Source of the DNA: Ovis canadensis
Lineage: Eukaryota; Chordata; Mammalia; Artiodactyla; Bovidae
Length of the DNA: 64,000 nt
Direction: 5' to 3'
Assembly: GCF_042477335.2 (NCBI RefSeq)
Contig: NC_091255.1
Location: forward strand, 19,198,501-19,262,500
Shown piece after piece: positions 46,877-59,100 of this stretch. The position numbers and the translations under genes are program-made. How positions within the stretch are numbered: position 1 is the stretch's first letter; each line of letters opens with the position of its first letter. The notes beneath the pieces are model-generated. The model saw only the letters and a list, made by a program, of their open reading frames with translations. It made no database searches and was not told the origin of the DNA.

Positions 46877-48120
46877 CAGAACAATGCTTTTAATGAATTG
46901 AAGGCAAAAAAGGTGGGGAGGGGATGTGTGAGCATCCTGCAGGGTGAAACAAGAAGACTCAAATGACAGTCTCGAAGAGTCAGTGTCATGACATAGAACA
47001 CTTTGGACAGAAGAAAATTAAACATGGATTTTAAAAAATCAATCAATGGTGCAAAAAAACTTAAGTGAAAATAGCGGAACTCTTAGGCACATCAATTAAT
47101 TGATTCCTAGCAACATCGTCTCAACCTATCAAGGATTTTCATGTTGATGGCTCGAAACTGACAGTATTAAGGGTAGGATGTTGCTTCTGAATCACTGTTG
47201 AGTCCTGATCATGTCGAAGAAGGGTTATCCTTCCATTAGGCAAAGTATGAATTTGCCTATAATACTTGCAACTAAGGACAAATTAGCATGCAAGCTTGGT
47301 TAAACTTTCCAGCAACATGGAATCAAAGATGAAAAAAAACTTATCAATTGATGTTTTACGTGCAAACAACCTGAATCTTTTTTTTATATAAATATATATT
47401 TTTCAAATAGATTTTTGATTCAGCTCATTATGAAAAACATCCCAAACTTTAAAAATGCAAAATTATTGGTTGGTGTGAAGAAAGCCAGACAACTTCTGTT
47501 TCTTCTCTTGGTGAAATAAAAATGCAAATGAATCATTGTTAACCACAGCTGTGGCTCGTTTGAGGGATTGGGGTGGACTTGGGGTTTATTTTCAGTAACC
47601 CAGCTGCAATACCTGTCTGTAATACTAGGAGAAAAAAAAAATCTACTTAATCATTTCTATTTGCAGTACTGTTCTGTGCTAAGCTTAACTGGAAGCCTTG
47701 GAATGGGCATAAGTTGTATGTCCTTCATTTCATCCTTATCCTGGGCCTGCATTGCACTGGAAAAATACCGCCACTTTATACCAGTATTTAGTTCAAGACG
47801 TCAAACATGTTCAGCCCGTGGCTGAAGGACAGAAGCGAGTCAGGATAAAATGCGTATCGTGGGGCGGCAGAGAGGGGGAGAGGAGGGAAATCCAGGGGAA
47901 GAGGGTGTTGCCATGGTCCACTCTCTTGTGTCTAATGTCTTTACAGCAATTTGGTAAGGTTTTAAGTTTTACTTCTTTTTACTGATTTTGCTGTCTACCT
48001 TCCTTATATTTCTTCCTCAATGGTTTTAAAAGGAAAAAAGATTTTTTTCTCCTATATTGGGGCTACATTTTTTGCTTATAAAAATATTTGATGGCCTTTT
48101 GATGAATGTCTTCCACAGTG

Positions 48121-48229
48121 AATAAAACTTAGTGGCTTAATTTAGGAAACATGTTAACAAGACACTATGTTTTTGCAGTTGTAACAAAGTCTACATAAGT
48201 GATTCACAGATACAAAGAATAAAAATAAA
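48121..48229 (+). terminator. Candidate proximal RPS6KB1 poly(A) signal cluster
   Basis: Three AATAAA hexamers (48121, 48218, 48224) within 110 bases, about 1.25 kb after the stop. Confidence 0.35.
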
Positions 48230-50996
48230 GGTAACTTTACCTTTCTTAAATACTTCCTGCCTTAAGAGCATTTCCATGACTGTAGATGGTGAAAGGGTTT
48301 AATATCTGCAGAGCTTTATAAAAATGTATTTCAGTGCATACTGGTATAATAGATGATCATGCAGTTGCAGTTGAGTCTTATCACCTCCTTTTGTTTGTCT
48401 TTTATAATGTCTTCAGTCTGAGTGCGCAAAGTCAATTTGTAATATTTTGCAACCCTACAATTTTTTTAAATAGATGCTGCTTGCTATGTTCTCCAGACCT
48501 TTTTGAGCCATAGGATCCAAGCCATAAAATTATTTATGCATGTTGAATTCAACCAGAAAAGAGACAAGCTTTGCTTAAACAGCAATTCAAGTGAGATAAG
48601 GTGAAATCCTATGACATTAAGCAAAAATAGAATCATGAAAAATGATTGGAAATACACCTTTTCAGTTGTGGCAATAAACAATTGATAACAGCTCATCTTT
48701 GGACAGAAAGTTTGAAAAAAAAAAATCCCTCCCTCAAGACCCCCCCCCCCTTTCCTGTTGCAGCAGTCTACTGGACTTTATAACTGTAACTAGTAAATTA
48801 GAAGCTACAATAATGATAAGGGCAGAAATTGTACTTAAAAGTGCAGGTCTTTATGATGGCTAAAAAAAAAAAACAGACCACAAAAAACTATGGTGATAGA
48901 TACAGGCTTCATTTCAGACTATAAATGACTTGTCCTACTCTGATAGTTTCAAATATGTTTACTAACTATTAATATTGTGTTGACTGCCTGACCAAATTCC
49001 AGTTAAAGTTTTACACCAAAATATTCCTCCTCAGTCCTATTTGCTAGTAACATTTGCGTTGTGTTGCCTGGCTATAACCACCCCACAGTTAAACCATTTT
49101 CATAATTAGTACTGCCAGCAGTAGTGGCAAACACTGTAACCTCCCGCATAAAAAGCATTAACTTCATACCGACCATCCATACAAATAACAGTTTTTCAAA
49201 CTTTAAACATTAAGTGAAATTAATTTTCTATACTGTGGCAAGTTTATTGAGAAATTGTTTCATAAATGGATATCCCTACTATGACTGTGAAAACTTGTCA
49301 AGTGCCACTTTAGTGTCACAGACAGAAAGCACACACCTATGCAATATGGCTTACCTTATATATTTATTTGTAAAAAACCCAAGCATAGTTTAAAATATAT
49401 GTCAATAATACTAGTCTTGAGTTTCTGAAAGGGTTATTATTCCAGGTAAGTGTATAAAAAGAGATTTAAGTGTTTTTCTTTCATCACTTATTTTCTTTAA
49501 AATCAGCTATTTACAGGATATTTTTTTATTTTATACATGCTGTTTTTTAATTAAAATATAATCACTGAGAACTGAAGTTTACTAATTTTGATTTTATAAG
49601 GTTTGTAGCATTATAGAATAAACTGGGATTTATAAACCAGCTGTGATTAACAATGTAAAGTATTAATTATTGAACTTGAACCAGATTTTTAGGAAAATTA
49701 TGTTATTTCTTTTTCTCCTTTATGGTCTTAACTAATTTGAATCCTTCAAGAATTTTTCCATACTATTTTTTGAGATAGAAGGTAATGGGTGGGGGGAAGA
49801 ATGCATGTATAGTACTCCATAAATTCAACATTCTTTAAGAAATATATGATTATAAATAAACTGCATCCAAGCCTTGGATTTTATATTTAAAATAGGACCT
49901 AACTATTTCGGTAATTCAGTCATGTGGTTCCTAGCTTATAAGGGCTAGATCTAAGATTGTTCTCATGAGAAATGTTGAATTTATGAAGAATGGATTTTGA
50001 GGCTCTGAAAATGGTTAATTCCTCAGATATAAACATCAATGTCCAAACATCTACCTTTTTTCCATAGGAGTAGACGCTAGCAAGCTGGACAAAATAATCA
50101 TAAGTATTTGTCCCACCATGACCTGTGGTCTGTGGCTGACTGATACAAAATTCTTCGTGTGTGATTCTTTATTTACCACTACAGCACAAGTATTATCTCA
50201 GTGGATTATCTGAAGTAACATTTGAAAGAAGGGTTCATCTGTGTTTGCTCTTTTAAAACTTTTTTTTCCCTACCCTAAGTTGGCTTTGCATCTACCAGAG
50301 TAAATAAATTCTTCAGCTGCCTTATTAGGAGTGCTTTGAGGGTTAACACCTTTTCTGCTTTTCATCTTGTGTTTACTGTATTAAAGTATTTGATTTCAGA
50401 TTGAATGAATGTAAATAGAAATTAAATGCAAATTTGAATGAACATAAAATAGAAGTGATTTTTTTTATCATTATTACTCTAAGATAGGAAGAAATAACTA
50501 CCAGATACACAAATGGTTTCAATAATTTTTCCCATTTATATGCTAGATGTGTTCAGGTTCTCATATTTAATAAACTATATATGTGAAGAATAACAGTTGT
50601 AAAATTTGCTTTTGTGGAGAAACTGAAGGAACAAATTTGTAACAAGTTTTAGTACTGATTTGATTAGGTGTTAAACATCTGTGATTTCCAAGTCCTGTCA
50701 AAATAGTAGAATGTAATAAAAAAAACTTCATGTGAAAAATTATGTGAAAGCCAGCTGCACAAAGAAACACTGAAGGACTTTCTTGTGCAACAGTTTTTTC
50801 AGCCACATTTGCCAACTTCATTATTTGATGTGTATGCACAAGATAACTTAGTGGACAAATCTGTTTTTAACTAATATCTCAATATATCTGCTGTAAGATG
50901 GGCGTTTTGTGTAAACCATCTCTTATTTATGAGGTAATTGAATCACATTTGCCAATATAGTTTCTCTATAGAAGTTCTCAAGTGGGACTTTTTTTT

Positions 50997-51099
50997 AATA
51001 AAACAGTAGTGACTCTTGATGTTAAGTCTTTTAGAGGGTATGATATGAATTCACAGAATAAATGGGTTCTCATTCCTGTTTTTGAGCTGAAGGAATAAA
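50997..51099 (+). terminator. Candidate distal RPS6KB1 poly(A) signals
   Basis: AATAAA at 50997-51002 and 51094-51099. Selected because later sequence contains a SINE and approaches RNFT1; unproven. Confidence 0.35.
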
Positions 51100-52069
51100 A
51101 GTACAGAAATGCCTCTAGTTCATCAGTGCTGTTAGTGAACAACACAGCTCTCCTGCTGCATTTCCCTCCTTTTTAGTTCACAGTGAAGTGCTTGCTTGTT
51201 AAAAAATCCCCCACTGTCCACCACAGACTTGTTATTCAGTCATATTAAGAAAGCTGTCCATATGGCCATAGGGTAAGCAGGTATTGTGTTAGGGCTGAAA
51301 TAACCCATGTGGTAAGATGTTACTCTTATGTTTTTATCAAGAAGTTAGTATATTTTTTACACCCAAATTCTAATCTCAAATTGCCTCTCTTAACTCATTC
51401 CCTGCTGTATACCCAAATAACAACTATTGGCTTTATCACAAAATTAGGAAGGTGATTTAAAGCTAGCTTGTTTTTTTTTAATATTTGCAGTGGTTCTCAA
51501 AGTAGGTAACATAATTAAGTATATCATCCTGAATGAACAGAAATACATGTACTTATAACCTAGCAGGGGAAAAAGTTACAGGCTTTCTAACGTTCTTTTG
51601 TCAGTTTGGGTAGCCATAAGGCATGAAAGTGATGTAACCTGTATCTGGTTGGTCACTATCCTTACTAATCCATGGTGGTGTGGTCTTTGTCTTACCAGCA
51701 CTGTAAATTTGTTGAAAATTTCTGCCTCTACCCCCTAACTTCTCCTTCTCACCACTGTCTTTTTTTTCTTGCGTGCAAACTGATGGTAAACAAGAAAATA
51801 AGCAGAGGCCTCACGTCAAGATGTAGATAATAACCAGTCCTTCAGACTTGTTACAGATCTTGCTTCCCTCATGAGGTTTCAAGGGGAGAGAGGAAGCACC
51901 TCTTTCCCTTTGCACCACCCTGCACAAATACCTGTAGGCAAACAAACCACTCTCCAAAGTTTTGCTGGCCTGTGTACAAGCTTTAATCTCTCAAGCAATG
52001 ATGATTCAAGCATGAGCTTCCAAAACTTTTCTAGAGAAGCTAGCTATAAGGGGAGTTCTTTTTTAACAA

Positions 52070-52182
52070 AAATTTTTTGGGCCAGGTGGCATGCAGGACC
52101 TTAGTTCCCCGAACAGGGCTTGGGAACACACTTGGATTGGAAGCAGAGTCTTAACCACTGGACCATCAGGGAAGACCTGGGG
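52070..52182 (-). repeat. Artiodactyl tRNA-derived SINE in the RPS6KB1-RNFT1 interval
   Basis: ccaggtggcatgcaggacct through gaccatcagggaagacctgg. The rest of 51120-52386 has nothing named. Confidence 0.75.
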
Positions 52183-52385
52183 AATTATTTTCTAAGAGTC
52201 TGAGTTGGTCTTGTTTGTCACACTATTCAAATCATCACTGAAACCAGCTGTATGTAATCCATGTGAATTATTTTAATAGTTAATTCAAGAAAGTCCATGG
52301 CACTATACAAAAAGCAAAAATCATGAACATTAAAGCTGAGGGCAGGATTGTATGTATTAAGTCCACAAAGAAAAGGAATTTGTCT

Positions 52386-52638
52386 TTTATTCTCAATGAC
52401 TGCTAATCATACTACAGAGAATAACAATACTAAAATATTTCATCCTCAGTAAATTAGTCTTCCTTAGAAAATTTTGATTGTACAGGTAAAATATAACATT
52501 TATAGCTTTCATTTAAAAATACAAATTTTCGGAAAAAATTTAAGATTTTTAGAATGGGAATTATAAAAGTCAATGCTAAAGAAAATTCTACTTTCAGATA
52601 ATGTATATCTTAAAATATTATGAAAAATACTCTTTATT
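52386..52638 (-). terminator. Candidate RNFT1 poly(A) signals
   Basis: Minus-strand AATAAA (plus TTTATT) at 52633-52638 and 52386-52391, 370 and 620 bases past the RNFT1 stop. Confidence 0.35.
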
Positions 52639-53006
52639 CTGAAAACAATATCTGGAAAGAATACCTGAATTCCTGTAAAACCACTAGTTGTATTACCCAA
52701 TTGTCATTTTGGTAACATTAACAAGAAAACACATTTACAATTTAACACTGCCATCATAAGTCAAATAAGGATAGAATAAATGTTTCATATGCATTTGACT
52801 GAACATTACTTATATAATATAGGATCTTTCATTTAATATTTTGATAAACTGGACTATACACTTAAGTATTAACTATAATACTCTAAAACCATTTGGGAAC
52901 ATTTTCCTTAACTTCCAGCCCTGAAAATCCATTCTAATGTCTTTACCAGTAGTCACTGTAACCAAATAAAATTAGTGTTTTGTGGCCTTAATATTAAGTT
53001 GAAAAC

Positions 53007-53141
53007 TTAATATATTTGAAGGTGTGATGAAGTGGCTCCATCTTTCCATTTGTTTATATGGTCTGAAATCACAGTTCTGCACAGCGGACACGTTTTTTCT
53101 CTGTTAAACCATAAGGTAATGCACTCTTCACAAAATATATG
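53007..53141 (-). CDS. RNFT1: RNFT1 last coding exon (residues 355-398), second half of RING
   Basis: [35 protein letters not shown] and stop TAA (53009-53007) after LQIY. The RING is split by the intron between Gln354 and His355. Confidence 0.95.
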   Translation of the reverse strand, partial: HIFCEECITLWFNREKTCPLCRTVISDHINKWKDGATSSHLQIY

Positions 53142-56100
53142 CTGTAAGGGAATTAAGAACTAGATTTTATAGTTGGTAACATTTTAACTTTAAGTTCATC
53201 ACATTGCAGAAAAACAGTTCATTGTACAAGCGAGACAACAAAGTATATTCAAGAACGTAGAGAGCAGTGTTAGTGGCAGAGACAAGTATTCTGACTGGTC
53301 CTATCCACCTAACCACATTTAATAAAATACAAGTTATGTTTAGGTGATGACTTTAAGATCAAGGATAATGACTAAAAGGGGCTTCCCTGGTAAAGAATCT
53401 GCCTGCCAACGCAGGAGATGAGGGCTCAGTCCCTGGTTGTGAAGATCCTCTGGAGAAGGAAATAGGAGCCCACACCTGTCTTGCCTGGGAAATCCCACAG
53501 GCAGAGGAGCCTGGCTGGCTATAGTTCACGGGGTTGCAAAAGACTCAGACACAACTTTGCAACCAAATGACGACAACATAATGACTAACAGCTTAATACA
53601 ATCTTTGAGAGTTATAGGAATAACAGGAAATGGCCTTATACAATCCAGTAACACGCTGGTATTCTTAAAGACTAGTATTCCGTTATTAAAAATGGTCTGT
53701 TTCCCAGTCACTGTGGTATCCTGTCTGCAATCCCTTCATACACACTTCTACATAAAAACCATTAGAACATAAAGGACAAAACTTAGCTAACCTACCAAAC
53801 CCCTAATCACAAATAAGAAATTCATAGTATGTGCCCTGAATGCTAGTTTCTGCTAAATAATATACATATTTCTTCCTGAAAATTAACATAAATGTGACTT
53901 TTCCAAGTCCAGAGAAGTGCTGTATTAAGGCTGCTTAAAAATAGAGTTACCTGACAGATGAGAAGAATTGGCTTTTGAAATTCAGCTTGACATATTGAAC
54001 AAATATCATCCACGTCTGAACACTGTCTCTTGCTGGCAGGGACTCCGTAACTCTATATAAAGATAAGGTTCTGTTCCTTAAATACATAGGTGATACTGTA
54101 TTTCTCAAATCTCCAAGGAACTAGGCATTTGAAAACTTTCCCAAAGGATATAAACATTTCAAAGCTGACCCATGTATGCAGAATCATGTCTGCATCAAGG
54201 TGAACTCATTACATTATACATAAAAAGAATCTTGGAAGATTGTTAGATTCCCAAATAATGATAGTGCTTGAAATTCAAATGGTTTAAGAGACCAAGCAAT
54301 GTAAAATACAAGAATTATGCAGTCTATATTCATGTACTATGTAACCCAGTATTGCCAAATTGAGCCACTTACTACCTATGACACTGGTTTAAAGTCAATG
54401 CTGAGCTTGGTTGGCTGAACGTAACTCATGTAGAGACTGCTTTAGATTCCTGTGCTCCACACTGGAGATCGATTCAATAGGTCCAGATATACCAGAAGGT
54501 AACCCAGAAATCTAATTTTTGAAGCTTTCCACATGAGTTCAATATGAAGAAGGTTTGGGGGGACCACTAAACTGTCCCACCACTAAATCTAAAAATAATT
54601 TTAATTATCACAAAAACTAGCATTTAGTACTAGCAAAGAATGATAAAATTTTACAAAAGAACTGTAATTGCAAAACGTTACTTGGATAGCGCTCTACTGT
54701 CAAAACAACACAAACCTTTCAATTTCCTTTTTTAAAGTCCTAAAAGAAGTTTCTGATCTTGTTAAGATCTTATAACTTCCTTACAAATTCAGTAGAATTT
54801 AGTCATTAATGGGGTATGACAAAATGCTATAATCATCTTTCTGTAGAAATGATGTGGAAAATGTAGCTGAGGAAAAGAACACCCAAGTTTCAGTCATAGT
54901 CATGAGACCGAAAGTGTGACATGACTTAGCAACCTGAGGCTATGATCTAAACTTACTTTCGAAAGTTAACAAAATCAAAACTCAAAGGATATAAATTGAA
55001 AATTAAAATTTTTTGAGATCAGTGATGTTAAAGATTCTAGAAATAAGATACTGATGATCTTGACGCCAATTTCCCTTCAGTAAATGCCATTTAGAAGAGT
55101 ACACTGCACATGTGTATGCTGACAAGCCTTTAAAATAGCACTCTTGTCTGGCACAATGCAGACTCCCTTCAGGTGAAAATATCCTGATGATGACTGCCAT
55201 TTCCAGGGCAACATTAAGGAACATGAGAATCTCAAGAACAAAACAGAGTGTTGATGACTGTTAGTCTCTTAATGCTTCATGGAGAAAATACCAAAGGCAT
55301 TTCAGCTCAAGCTCATTAGATTGACTGCTACAGCAGAAGCCTAGTACAAACATAATCAATCGATTATGTACTCCATAGCTAAATTCAAAAACTAAAGTCT
55401 GGATTTTATTGTATCTGTTAAAGGAAAGAAGTCTGAATAGGATGCAGTGAAACTTGTTACTGTGTTACCATCTTAGGGGAAGGGTGTCCTGGCCAGTTTA
55501 GTCCACTTCATTGGTAAAATCCTGTTTTTCAAACACACATTATTAGACTGGCATTCTTGTAAGTCAAAGTCTCTTGAGTCCTGACCACGTAACTGTTGAA
55601 GTACCTAATGGACTCTATAACTGAGAATCAAACTCTGAAATCTGGTGATCACACTTATATACTGAGAACCTGAGGCTAATAAATAGCAAATGAGCCATTA
55701 TCATTTGAGCTATGACAGACACCCTTTCTCTACAGTTTGTTACATCAGTAGAATCACTGATGTATAATAAAGTTATAACTGACAATGGAATCTCAAGTTT
55801 AAAGTTTATTGATACTGTCAAGAACTTACTTGTGCATATGGAATTCAGTATTGGGGAAATGTTTCCAGTAAGAAAATTCCAAGGGACATGATTTTTGGTA
55901 GTAAGCTTTCTTCATATACACAATAAATTATAAACAGTTTCACAGAAGCTGAATAGGAGTTAATGAAAACACACAAAGCCACTAATTGTGGATTAAAAGA
56001 GGAACAAAAGTTCATATGATTTTTGAGGGAATGTTTATAAAAGGTTAAAAATGTCAGGTGATCTGAAAGGGCAAGAGGCACACTCAAATACACAATTACT

Positions 56101-59100
56101 TCATCAACCATCAGGTGTTGTCAATGCACAAGTTAAGAAATGGGTCACAGAAATAAAACCTCTTTATCATCATAACCCCAAGTGCCAAAGTACTAGAAGT
56201 ATTTCTAAACAATCATGTAATATAAGTCTGCATTTGTAACTGCTGAACTAAACCAATTTTACAATGAAAAAAGGTAAATAGTTTCCTATGATAAAAAATA
56301 CTTACTGGTCGTGTAACAAATATTCGCAAAACCCGTCTGAAAGTTCTCAGGTGTCCAAAAAAGTCCAGAAGCTGAAAGGCAAAATAAATCCTAACTCATT
56401 AATTCAAAGAGCCAACTCTGTTAAACTTAGAGATTAATGCTAATATCAAATACTGCTATTAACAATGCTCACTGCATATCACAACTAATCATTTCATTCT
56501 AAATATAAAGTCCAATTATGGGATATTTTACTCAACTTATCAATTTCAGCCGACTCGTAACCAAAATGAAGTACATCTTAATGCCTAGAGTTACAATCTG
56601 GTCAAGACAAAGATACACTTAACTAAATCAAATATATACTTAACTAAATCAAGGCAATTTTACCTGGTTCACATGTCCTTAACATATTTAAAATTTCATA
56701 AAATGACTAAGTTGAGGGGCAGGACAAGATACTCCACTAGTTTGAGAATTATGTACCTGAGAGATGCTACTGATGGGGGTGGGTATGTTCTCTTCTTCTC
56801 ATTCTCTCCCTTAGATACTGCATGCTACATGGAGGTCCACTCCCCCAATGAAATCTGAGAACCACTGGATTAAGATAAAGATACCTATTTCCTTTTCTCC
56901 ATTTCTAAGTATAGAATCTGCCATTTATTTCAAACTAGTGATATGAAGATTATAATACAGTTAAAGACAAAATCAGTTACAGGTAAAATCTGTAAACATT
57001 ATTACATGAATCATTATAAATGACAAAATTTATTATGTTACCTACTTTTAGTATGAGGTAGAGTAAAGCCAGCAATATCCCAAGACTCCATCTAGTAACA
57101 TTACCAAACTCCCCATAGCTTATAAGGTAACGAAACCAAACTGGTATGGGAACAAAAGTTCGGTAATACTGACATAATTCTTCTAAAAGCATATACCAAT
57201 AACCCTAAAAAGGAAGAAAAAAGAAAACAGAGCCAACAAAGCTACTTATATACATAGCACAAATACTCCATATTGGACTGACAGCATCATGAGTATATGG
57301 CACAACAACACAACTTTAAAATTAGTGTTCATAATGATTATGACTGACAACCTCAACTTGGTTCTTAGATGTTACAGTCACTGGTTTGTTTTCAAAAAAT
57401 TTCTAGAGAGTGACAGTGAAAATGTTTTATGTACAATAAAATATCTTGCTGACTACAAAAATTTAAAGTTTTAACTGAATATGAAAAAACACCAAATAAC
57501 TGCATATAGTCAGTTATCAATTATCAATAATGCCCCAGAGGAAAACAAGTATAAATGTAAATATTTTCCCATATATGATGTGGGGACTGATTTTTAGATT
57601 ATTCCAAAGCAAGTATTATATTATTGATTTTATTGGAAGGGATATCTTGTTTCAATAGGTCTGAGATAATATAATAATTAGGTTATTGAGCAAACTGGAA
57701 AATTATTAAAAGAATCATTTAAATGGATGAGATGGTTGGATGGCATCACCGACTCAATGGACTTGGGTTTAGGTAGACTCTGGGAGCTGGTGATGGACAG
57801 GGAGGCCTGGCGTGCTGCGTTTGATGGGGTCGCAAAGTCAGACGTGACTAAGTGACTAAACTGAACTGAAGCACTGATACGGTTTGCTAACATCTTTCCA
57901 ACAAAACATATGAGCTTACCTTAGATTTAAAAGGCATGATGAAAGAAGGCACCAATAAAATAAGGCATTTTAAACCCATGAAGAGGAATTTCAGAATGAA
58001 GTCTGTAATTCCAACAACCCAAAGTACTTCCCAGAAGCTTGAATAGTCCAAAGTAGGATTTAAAAAAATTAAGCTACCAAGAGAAGAAAAACACAAAACT
58101 TACTAACAGCAACATAAAAAGATAAAAACATCAAAACTTACTAAAAGCAACATAAAAAGATAAAAGTGCTGACGGGGTTCTAAATTTACTACCAAATAAT
58201 GTGTAAAAAATAGGAGTTTGACAAGATGCTAGAGTTTACGTAAACAGATTATTTTGGTTATTTTAAAGAGACTTTTAAAATGTTTTAATTTCAAATCTTT
58301 CCTCCTTAAAGAAAACAAAGAGTCTTCCTAACTTGTCATGATTGACATCCTCTAGCCTGTAATCTAAAAAATTCACAAATAATAGATATGTCATTCTCTC
58401 CTTAACCAACTCCAGTCAAGATTCTCATCCCTCCTTTCCAGTGAACTGCTTCTGTCGAGATCATCAACTCCCTCCTTCTTGCTAAATTTGAAGGTCACTT
58501 TCCCCCCTTCCCGCCTTGAAATATTTTCTGCCTGGACTTCTGACGCCACTCTCTTCGAGTTGCCCTCATGTGTATGGTCTGGTTGTTCTTAATGACTGCT
58601 TCTTAAGTCTCCTTTGCTGCTACTCTGGCTAACTGTGAGCATTGTCCAGTCCTAGGCCTTCTTCTCAGTCTATACTTTCTTTCCCTGGTTCCTCTTGTCA
58701 AGTTCCATGTTTTTAAAATATCCACCATGTGCTGATAACACCAAAATTTACAGCTCTAACCTCTACTCTGACTTATGACAAATAACTATAATCATTTTAA
58801 CAGTTCTACATGGCCTCTCAAACTTAACATGTTCAAAACAAAATTACTGATTTTCCTTCAAAACCACTTCCTTCCCCAGTCTTTCCTAGCCCAGTAAATG
58901 GCACCACCATCCAGACAGTTGCGTAAGACTGAAAAACCCAGGCATCACCCTTGATTTTTCCTCTCACCCACCCACCCAATCCAATCTCAGCGGTATCAGC
59001 TACACCTACAAACTATATCCTAGATTTGTCCACATCTCTCCAATACCACTGAAACCCAGATTTCTAGTTATCTGATTAAAGCTGAAAATTCAGAACACTT

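Larger units (their letters stand above)
46877..51120 (+). other. RPS6KB1: RPS6KB1 3'UTR (extent inferred) with several poly(A) signals
   Basis: Non-coding AT-rich sequence after the stop, free of SINE or LINE copies, as expected for a conserved 3'UTR. AATAAA occurs at 47515, 48121, 48218, 48224, 50569, 50997 and 51094. The 48.1-48.2 kb cluster and the 51.0-51.1 kb pair are plausible short and long ends. Which are used cannot be told from sequence. Confidence 0.55.
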